DNA from: CAZAMP01 sp964486455
Lineage (GTDB): Bacteria > Eisenbacteria > RBG-16-71-46 > CAZAMP01
Reading direction: 5' to 3'
Length of the DNA stretch: 64,000 nt
Assembly: GCA_964486455.1 (NCBI GenBank)
Contig: CAZAMP010000007.1
Coordinates: 42,934-106,933 of the forward strand
A program made the translations under genes and the position numbers. How positions within the stretch are numbered: position 1 is the stretch's first letter; each line of letters starts with the position of its first letter. Positions 27,008 to 34,214 of this stretch are shown in pieces. The notes under the pieces are model-generated. The model had not been told where the DNA came from and made no database searches. It worked only from the letters and a program-made list of their open reading frames with translations.

Positions 27008-29008
27008 ATGACGCGAGAGATGCTCCGCCGGCTGGCTCGCGGGTTCTTCATCAGCACAATCGCCGGGGCGGCATTCTTGGCCGCCGGTTTGCCCGGCGGT
27101 CCCGTGCCGGCCCTCGCATCCGGCGACGACGCCGCAGGTTGGCCCGATGCCGGCGGGCAGGCGCTCGATCCGGTCAGCATATCCGCAACGGTCGACCGCA
27201 GTGACGTACCGAGCGGTGGGTCTCTCGAGCTGACGATCACGATCGAGATGGAGCACGGGTGGCACATCAATTCGAACGCGCCACTCGAAGACTGGCTCAT
27301 CCCGACGGAGTTGGTGGTCGACGCGCCCGATTCGTTCTCGCTGACCGCAGTCACGTATCCGGACCCGGAGATGATGCGCTTCGAATTCTCAGACCAGGAC
27401 GTCGCCGTCTACGAGGGACGAGCGGTCGTCTCGGCCGAGGTTCGACTCGGCGCGGGGTTGGCGGAAGGTCCCGTGGCGCTCTCCGGCGCCCTGCTCTATC
27501 AAGCGTGCAACGATCAGACATGCCTTCCCCCCAACGAGAAGACGTTCAACTTCGCGCTGACGGCGTTGGCGGCGTCCGGCGCGCTACAGGCGACGGGCAC
27601 CCCGATGGCGGCGACTGACGCGGAGGACAAGAGCGTCACCGCCAGGCTCTCGTCATCACTCGCCGACAACTTCGGCAACCCGTTCATCGCCATCATCCTC
27701 ACGCTTCTAGCGGGTCTGCTTTCGGCCGCCACGCCGTGTGTCTACCCGATGATCCCCATCACGGCCCGGATTCTGATGGGACGCGGGGGCGATAGTCCGG
27801 CGCTCGGCCGGGCTCACGCCTTCATGTATTTCCTGGGCATCATTCTCGTGTACATGATCCTCGGCACGATCGCCTCGATCACAGGCGGTGGGTTCAACGA
27901 GGTGATGCGCATCCCGGTCGTGATTCTCGCGATCGCGATCATCTTCGCGCTTCTCGGCCTCAGCATGCTGGGTCTCTTCGAGATTCAGATTCCCGAATCC
28001 ATCGCGTCGCGTGTAGACAGCGGTACGTCGAAACGTTCCGGCCTCTTCGGCACGGTGCTAATGGGGGCGGGCGCGGGACTTATCGTGTCGCCATGCGTCG
28101 GACCGGTCGTGATCTTCATCCTGACACAGATCGCAGCATCCATGGCGGCGGCGGAAGCGGCGGGCGGCGGGCTCTCATCGTCGGCAAAGGTCGTCTACGG
28201 TTCGTTCCTGATGGCCGGCTTCGGCGCCGGGCTCGGCGTGCCGTTTCTCATCGTCGGCCTCTTCTCGACGAAGCTTGCCAAACCGGGACCGTGGATGACG
28301 GCCGTGCGCGTCGCGCTGGGGCTCGTGATCCTCTACTTCTCGTACGACTACTTCCACAAGTCGCTCGCGACAGCCGGTGTAGAGCGCGCGTTCGCGAACG
28401 CGATCGTGATCGGCGCGGTGCTCGTCTTCCTCTCGGTGCTCTGGGGAGTCTTTCGGACGAAGATCGAGCCGGGGCCCCACGCGGGATGGCACAAGGTCAA
28501 ACACGCCTGCACGATCATCATGTTGGTCACCGGGATTTTCTTTCTCTGGACGGGTCTCAGCCGATCCGGTGTCATCCCCGGCGGGACGTCCGGTGTAACG
28601 TTGACGGCCGCGCCGGCCGGAGTAGCGGAGGACGTGGAGGATTCGCACGGGCTTCTCTGGCAACGCGACTTCGCCAAGGCGCAGGAGATGGCCCGAGGCC
28701 GCTCGCTTCCGATCTTCGTCGACTTCTACGCGCACTGGTGCGCGAACTGCAAAGTTTTCTCGCACCAGGCGGCCGAGGAAGGCCCCCTTCGGGACGCACT
28801 GGAGAGCGTGGTGCGGGCGAAGATCTATGACACGGATGACGTCTTCAAGACGTTTCAGAACGATCCGCGCTACCCGGAGCTCAAGCGGGGTCTGCCGTTC
28901 TTTCTGATCCTCTCGTCAGATGGAGAGCCGCTCTGGAAGGGCACCGACTACAAAACCCACGACGTGATGATCAGCCAGATTTCGCGCGCAATCGAGGCCG
29001 AGACGTAG
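27008..29008 (+). CDS. dsbD: Thiol:disulfide interchange protein DsbD
   Basis: 666 residues from ATG 27008; a frame extension to 26873 has no signal-peptide character. The signal peptide (FFISTIAGAAFLAAGLPGG) leads to an N-terminal DsbD-alpha-like domain with GWHINSNAP and YQACNDQTCLPP (the Cys pair that receives electrons). A CcdA-like eight-helix membrane domain follows, with SAATPCVYPMIPITARIL and IVSPCVGPVVIFILTQ supplying the two membrane Cys. The C-terminal thioredoxin domain has FYAHWCANCKVF (CANC) and GLPFFLIL. DsbD carries electrons from cytosolic thioredoxin across the inner membrane to reduce periplasmic thiols. In this window it could supply the TlpA-like and Omp28-like redox proteins; that is inference. 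Confidence 0.93.
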   Translation: MTREMLRRLARGFFISTIAGAAFLAAGLPGGPVPALASGDDAAGWPDAGGQALDPVSISATVDRSDVPSGGSLELTITIEMEHGWHINSNAPLEDWLIPTELVVDAPDSFSLTAVTYPDPEMMRFEFSDQDVAVYEGRAVVSAEVRLGAGLAEGPVALSGALLYQACNDQTCLPPNEKTFNFALTALAASGALQATGTPMAATDAEDKSVTARLSSSLADNFGNPFIAIILTLLAGLLSAATPCVYPMIPITARILMGRGGDSPALGRAHAFMYFLGIILVYMILGTIASITGGGFNEVMRIPVVILAIAIIFALLGLSMLGLFEIQIPESIASRVDSGTSKRSGLFGTVLMGAGAGLIVSPCVGPVVIFILTQIAASMAAAEAAGGGLSSSAKVVYGSFLMAGFGAGLGVPFLIVGLFSTKLAKPGPWMTAVRVALGLVILYFSYDYFHKSLATAGVERAFANAIVIGAVLVFLSVLWGVFRTKIEPGPHAGWHKVKHACTIIMLVTGIFFLWTGLSRSGVIPGGTSGVTLTAAPAGVAEDVEDSHGLLWQRDFAKAQEMARGRSLPIFVDFYAHWCANCKVFSHQAAEEGPLRDALESVVRAKIYDTDDVFKTFQNDPRYPELKRGLPFFLILSSDGEPLWKGTDYKTHDVMISQISRAIEAET

Positions 29009-29171
29009 CCCGGAAGCGCATTGCACCATATCATCCATCGGTGGCCGGCCGATTTGCGCCACTCCGCACCTCAATAGGGCAGCTTCCGCCTGTTTCTGTT
29101 AGAATCTAGCAAGACCCGGCTGAAGACTCTCCCCCATCTCGGCTGAAGGCTCAGAGCAGGAGTACGCACCC

Positions 29172-32100
29172 ATGAGAACTCCGTCATCGTCTGCTTCCTA
29201 TCGCGTCCTGCTACCGCTCTTTTCGTGTCTCCTGATCGTCCTGGCGACTCCGACCGCGGGCTACGAGCTGCGACTCAACTGCGGAGGCGGCGCGTATACG
29301 ACGGTTGGCGGTAAGCACTACCAAGCCGATCAGGCCTACGTACCGGGCTCAGGCGGCTACACGACATTCGGCTTCGCGGACGACACCTGGCAAACGGTCG
29401 GCGGCACGCCGGACGTCCCCCTCATCGAAACGCTCCGCGGAAACTGTGCCTACCGCTTCGATGTACCGGACGGTCCGTATCTCGTCACGCTTCACATCTG
29501 TGACTTCTGGAGTCACGGCCCCCGTCAGAACCAGTATGACGTTCTCTTCGACGGCGTCGAGGTCATCAGCGATCTGGACTGCTTCGAACGGGCGGGAAAG
29601 AACTTCGCGCAGATCTTTCGCTTCAACGTCGACGTGACCGACGGTGACATCGACATCACGTTCCACATCGACCAGCGCCATACCTACATCGGTGCCATCT
29701 CCGTCGAGTCGCGCACACCCGACGGCGACGCGCCCGCCCCGCCGACGGGGGCGGTCGCGTACGGCAGCTATGAAAAGAACTCCGTGAGCTGGGACGACCA
29801 CGACGAAGACGACGTCGCCGGATACAACATCTATCGCAAGGTTGAGCCGAGCGGACCGTGGATAACCATGACAGACGAACCCGTTCAGGTTTCCTTCTAC
29901 CACGACCCCTGGGGCATCCCGGGCTTCGAGTACCGCTACGGCATTCGCGCCGTCGACGCGTACGGCAACGAAGGAGACATGACCGAGACGAACTCGGTGA
30001 TCACGCTGGCTATCACCGAGTCGACGCTCCCGCTGTACGAAATCTTCATGAACCTCAACGACTTCGACGAGCTGAATTCCGACCAGGGCGTCACCGGCGA
30101 CGACTACTTCCCGGCCACGTTCGTTCACGACACGCAGGTGTTTCAGAACATCGGCGTGCGCTATCGCGGCAACGTGATCCGCAAGCTGCCAAAGAAGTCG
30201 TGGAAGGTCCGCTTCAACGAGAATGAGCTGTTCGACGGCGCAGAGCGAATCAACCTGAACAGCGAGTGGCCCGATCCGACGCTCCTGCGCGAGATGCTCG
30301 CGTACAACGTCTACGACGCCACGCGCGTTCCGTACTCCTGGAACCGATACATCAACCTGATGGTGAACGGTGACTACTTCGGCCTTCACAACAACATCCA
30401 GCAGGTCGACCAGGTGTTCCTCATCGATAATGACCTCGATCCGGACGGAAACCTCTACAAGTGCTTCTCGAATCTGAGCGTGCTGCCGAATCCCGAAGAC
30501 TACATAGAAGCGTACGAGAAGAAGACGAACGAGGGAGAGGGCCACGACGACATCATCGCGTTCATCGAGCTGCTGAATTCCGTAAACGCCGCTACGTTCT
30601 ACTCGACATTCGCTCCCATCCTGGACATCGAGGAGGCGATCGAGTGGTATAGCGTGAACGTCTTGCTCAGCAACTGGGACTTCACCATGAAGAACTACTA
30701 CATGTACCACGATCTCGCCGATGACTACTGGACGATACTCCCGTGGGATATGGACTTCAGCTTCGGAAAGCATAACATCCTCGACAATCAATTCGATCCC
30801 GACGGATCGTTGATAATCGGATCGGGGCACAGGCTCGCGTTTCGCATCATCTCGACGCCGGCGCTCCGGAGAAAGCACGCCGAGAACCTCATCCGCTTCG
30901 CGCGCGGGCGTTTCTCTTCCGAAACCATGGATCCCAAGATCGATGAAGGTCACGCGGCCCTCTACGGCGACGCGTTGATGGACATGATCAAGAACGGTTG
31001 GGACGACAACAGTATGTTCCTCGACGGTCCGGACGGACTGAAGGGTTACGTGACCGGCCGATGCGCGTACATCGAGGCGATCGCGCCGTCGCTCATCAAC
31101 GACGACGGGCTCGTGATCAACGAGTTCATGGCGCGAAACGCTTCGACCATCATGGACGAATCATCCGAGTACGAAGATTGGATCGAGATCTACAACGGAT
31201 CCCCCGACACCCTCGATTTGACAGGGATGTTCCTGACCGACGATCCGCTCGATTCGATGAAGTGGGAGATCCCGGCGCTGGAGCTTCTACCGGCGGGCTA
31301 CGCGCTCTTCTGGGCGGACACCGACACGCTTCAGGGTCCGCATCACACGAACTTCAAGCTGGCCGGCGGCGGCGAATGGGTGGGTTTGTTTGCGTCGGTC
31401 GCTGACGGAAACGTGCCGATAGACTTCACGCGCTTTGGAGCACAGCAGTACGACGTCTCCATCGGTCGTACTCCCGACGGCGACCTCTACTGGACCGCGT
31501 ACGGAAACCCCTCCCCCGGAGGGCCGGCGGGCGGCGGGCCGAATCTTCCTCCGGCGATCACGGGCACGACGCACGTGCCGACCTGGCCCGGAGAAGAGGA
31601 CTCCGTACTCGTGACGGCCACGATCAACGATGATGATGGACTGGTCGAAACGCTTCTCTTCTACGACGCGGGCGCCGGCGCCGACAGCCTGATCATGTTC
31701 GATGACGGACTACACGGTGACGGCGGGGCCGACGACGATGTCTATGGCGCCACGATCGAGCCGCTCCCGGATGGAACCAGCGTGGACTACTGGATCCGGG
31801 CGACCGACGGATTGTCCGTTACCGCGACCGATCCACCGGGGGCGCCGGATTCCACACACTTCTACCAGGTCGCGTACGTATTGCCGCAATTGTCCATCAA
31901 CGAGTTTCTCGCCGACAACGAAACCGTTAACCAGGACGAAGCGGGCGAGTACGACGACTGGGTCGAGATCTACAACGGCGGCGCGGGCACGGTGAACCTG
32001 GGCGGAATGTATCTGACGGACGACCTGGCCGATTCCACGCAATGGACTTTCCCCGACACCACGCTGGGGCCGGGCGGTTTCTTGCTGGTCTGGTGCGACA

Positions 32101-33410
32101 ACGACCTGGGACAGGGACCACTACACGCCAACTTCAAGCTCGGCGCGAGCGGAGAAGAGATCGGCTTGTACGATCGCGCGGTGTACGGTGGTGGTCGAAT
32201 CGACACGATCGTCTTCGGGCAGCAGCTCGCGGACATTTCATACGGACGCTATCCGGACGGCGCGGACACGCTCCAGTTCTTTCCCATCCCGACGCCCGGA
32301 TCATCGAACGCGCCCGGGAACTTGCCTCCGCATATCAGCGATACGTGGATCACTCCCAACCCACCACCACCGAATTACTCCGTGCTGCTTACGACCGAGA
32401 TCATCGATGACTCGGCGCTGTTGCAGACGCTCGTCTATCATGCCGTCGACGACGGCTCACCCGACTGGTCATCGAGCATTCTCTATGACGACGGAAGCCA
32501 TGGTGACGGTCTTCCCGGCGACAACGTCTACGGGACCGCGCTGCCGCCGAACCCCGACAGCACCGTCGTGCTGTTCTACGTCTTCGCGGAAGATGAGCTG
32601 AACGTCACATCGACCGATCCGCCAGACGGGGCCGCGGATCCCTATCGCTATCTCGTGGGGTACGATCCGCCCGCGATCTCGCTGAACGAGATTCTGGCCG
32701 ACAATCGGACGACGAATCAGGATGAGGCTCTCGAGTTCGACGACTGGGCAGAGCTGTTCAACGCGTCGAGCGACACCGTTCAGCTCGGCGGGATGTATCT
32801 CACGGACAACTTCGCGAATCCGCGCCTGTGGACTCTGCCCGACACGTCGATCGCGCCCGGCGAGTTCCTGTTGATCTGGACGGACAACGATCCAGAGCAA
32901 GGCGCGCTTCACACGAACTTCGGGCTCAGTGCGCTTGGTGAGGAGATCGGGCTGTACGATACGAGCGACTACTTCTTCGCGGTGATCGACACGTTCTCGT
33001 TCGGACCCCAGATGCCGGACACGTCGTACGGCCGCTATCCGGACGGATCGGAGAACCTCGTCTTCATGGATACGCCGACGCCCGGCGGATCGAACATGGT
33101 GATCGCCGTCGTCGAGTCGCCGTTCATGGCGCCGGTCTTCGCCATGGCGCCGACCTTCCCGAATCCGTTCACGACGATCGCGAAGATTCGCTACTCGCTG
33201 GACGGAACGGGACCGATCAGACTTCGCGTCTATGACGTACGCGGCCGGCTCGTCCGCACGCTCGTAGACGGCCCCGGCACTTCCGGGCACCACCGGATCG
33301 TGTGGAATGGTCTGGACGACCAGGGGCTTCGTTCCGCGCCGGGCGTCTACTTCGTCGAGCTACGCTCGGACGGCCGGCAGCTCGCGAAGAAGCTCGTGCG
33401 ACTTCGGTAA
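29172..33410 (+). CDS. CotH kinase-like surface protein with malectin, FN3, three lamin-tail domains and FlgD tail
   Basis: 1412 residues with a signal peptide. Domains in order: malectin-like (about 28-180: LRLNCGGGAYTTVGGKHYQA, APDGPYLVTLHICDF-type core); fibronectin III (190-290); CotH kinase-like (290-640: IGVRYRGNVIRKLPKKSWKV, WSVN-type helix, LPWDMDFSFGKHN, whose Asp residues match the metal-binding motif of CotH); lamin-tail domains at about 650-780, 905-1040 and 1165-1290 (LVINEFMARNAS, LSINEFLADNET, ISLNEILADNRT); FlgD-like sorting domain at the end (APTFPNPF, VYDVRGRLVRTLV, KKLVRLR). CotH proteins are protein kinases first known from Bacillus spore coats. Substrate here is unknown. 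Lamin-tail repeats 2 and 3 are close internal duplicates. Confidence 0.88.
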   Translation: MRTPSSSASYRVLLPLFSCLLIVLATPTAGYELRLNCGGGAYTTVGGKHYQADQAYVPGSGGYTTFGFADDTWQTVGGTPDVPLIETLRGNCAYRFDVPDGPYLVTLHICDFWSHGPRQNQYDVLFDGVEVISDLDCFERAGKNFAQIFRFNVDVTDGDIDITFHIDQRHTYIGAISVESRTPDGDAPAPPTGAVAYGSYEKNSVSWDDHDEDDVAGYNIYRKVEPSGPWITMTDEPVQVSFYHDPWGIPGFEYRYGIRAVDAYGNEGDMTETNSVITLAITESTLPLYEIFMNLNDFDELNSDQGVTGDDYFPATFVHDTQVFQNIGVRYRGNVIRKLPKKSWKVRFNENELFDGAERINLNSEWPDPTLLREMLAYNVYDATRVPYSWNRYINLMVNGDYFGLHNNIQQVDQVFLIDNDLDPDGNLYKCFSNLSVLPNPEDYIEAYEKKTNEGEGHDDIIAFIELLNSVNAATFYSTFAPILDIEEAIEWYSVNVLLSNWDFTMKNYYMYHDLADDYWTILPWDMDFSFGKHNILDNQFDPDGSLIIGSGHRLAFRIISTPALRRKHAENLIRFARGRFSSETMDPKIDEGHAALYGDALMDMIKNGWDDNSMFLDGPDGLKGYVTGRCAYIEAIAPSLINDDGLVINEFMARNASTIMDESSEYEDWIEIYNGSPDTLDLTGMFLTDDPLDSMKWEIPALELLPAGYALFWADTDTLQGPHHTNFKLAGGGEWVGLFASVADGNVPIDFTRFGAQQYDVSIGRTPDGDLYWTAYGNPSPGGPAGGGPNLPPAITGTTHVPTWPGEEDSVLVTATINDDDGLVETLLFYDAGAGADSLIMFDDGLHGDGGADDDVYGATIEPLPDGTSVDYWIRATDGLSVTATDPPGAPDSTHFYQVAYVLPQLSINEFLADNETVNQDEAGEYDDWVEIYNGGAGTVNLGGMYLTDDLADSTQWTFPDTTLGPGGFLLVWCDNDLGQGPLHANFKLGASGEEIGLYDRAVYGGGRIDTIVFGQQLADISYGRYPDGADTLQFFPIPTPGSSNAPGNLPPHISDTWITPNPPPPNYSVLLTTEIIDDSALLQTLVYHAVDDGSPDWSSSILYDDGSHGDGLPGDNVYGTALPPNPDSTVVLFYVFAEDELNVTSTDPPDGAADPYRYLVGYDPPAISLNEILADNRTTNQDEALEFDDWAELFNASSDTVQLGGMYLTDNFANPRLWTLPDTSIAPGEFLLIWTDNDPEQGALHTNFGLSALGEEIGLYDTSDYFFAVIDTFSFGPQMPDTSYGRYPDGSENLVFMDTPTPGGSNMVIAVVESPFMAPVFAMAPTFPNPFTTIAKIRYSLDGTGPIRLRVYDVRGRLVRTLVDGPGTSGHHRIVWNGLDDQGLRSAPGVYFVELRSDGRQLAKKLVRLR

Positions 33411-33440
33411 GACGTCAACGAAAGACATCCTCTGGCAAGA

Positions 33441-33480
33441 AAAGAGCGGGGCATCCCGGTGTGGGATACCCCGCTTCTTC
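33441..33480. terminator. Bidirectional intrinsic terminator
   Basis: AGCGGGG-C-ATCCC pairs with GGGAT-A-CCCCGCT around a 5-base loop, flanked by AAAG on one side and TCTTC on the other. It lies between the convergent CotH-protein gene (stop 33410) and the lipoprotein gene (stop 33502), so it can serve both. Confidence 0.75.
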
Positions 33481-33501
33481 ACGCTAGGCTTTCGCGTTTC
33501 G

Positions 33502-34185
33502 TTAGTGCGGCCGCACCTTGCCTTTTGCCGCGCCGCCCCCCGAAGCACCCGGTGCAACCTGTCCCGGCTGCTTCATCTTCACGGGCTCGTCGGACGTGCC
33601 GGGCGCCGAATCCATCGGCTTCAGCTCCTGCGTCGCCTGGATCCGTTCGACGAAGTCCAAGCCGGCGACCTGACCCATGACGCTCGCCGGCGCTTCGAAG
33701 GCGACCACTCTCCCCTCCGCGCTACCGAGCGTGACACCGAGGGCCTCGAGCATGGCGCGATGCTCGTCCGTCGCGTCGCCCTTGAGGAGCGCAGTCGCGC
33801 CCATGGCCGACGTCTCCTCCTTGGCAAGCGCGCCGAGCATTTGCATGCGAAGCATCGAATCGAACTTCGTCGCGGCGTCCTTTCCACAGAAGAAGCCCGC
33901 GCTCTCCACACCCGTCGCGGCCGCGGCCGCCAGGAACCCCGTCTTGGATCCGGAGACCATCTTGAATCCACCCGCTTCACCGACAACGGATAGTCCCGCG
34001 GCTTCGACCGCCGCCGTGAGATCCGTCCCTTCGGCCGTGTGGATCAACCAGACCGCTTCGTCGGCGGCAACCATGGTTCCGAGACGACCCCGCGTATCGT
34101 CGTCCACGCTCACCGGGACGTCCTCAGGCACCGCACAGCCCATGCCGATGAGGAGCACCAACAGGGCAAACAAGCCGTATCGCAT
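33502..34185 (-). CDS. Lipoprotein with subtilase-propeptide-like domains, downstream of subtilase
   Basis: 227 residues from ATG 34185 (GAGGAG is seven bases from it and only one from the ATG at 34191). Lipobox GMGC at Cys17. The segment at about 143-190 (HRAMLEALGVTLGSAEGRVV, then APASVMGQVAGLDFVERIQA, then TQELKPMD) parallels the propeptide region of the adjacent subtilase (IPGVRIGVKGERVWTAWLPI, then EQVTALAARPEVLRVSSS, then SYPLLD). Both show GV..G...R(V), small-residue strands and V..L..V.R(I/V). Residues 36-96 may be a more distant copy. A stand-alone inhibitor or chaperone for the protease is plausible. The gene begins 29 bases after the subtilase stop. The Gly/Ala/Lys-rich tail (GASGGGAAKGKVRPH) is probably disordered. 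Confidence 0.7.
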   Translation of the reverse strand: MRYGLFALLVLLIGMGCAVPEDVPVSVDDDTRGRLGTMVAADEAVWLIHTAEGTDLTAAVEAAGLSVVGEAGGFKMVSGSKTGFLAAAAATGVESAGFFCGKDAATKFDSMLRMQMLGALAKEETSAMGATALLKGDATDEHRAMLEALGVTLGSAEGRVVAFEAPASVMGQVAGLDFVERIQATQELKPMDSAPGTSDEPVKMKQPGQVAPGASGGGAAKGKVRPH

Positions 34186-34214
34186 CGCCATTCTCCTCTT
34201 CGAGTGAAAGACCG

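Noticed and set aside
29349..30953. 534-codon minus-strand open frame inside the CotH gene
   Set aside because: It is a shadow of the strongly supported CotH gene, with a Val/Asp/Arg-rich composition and no motifs.
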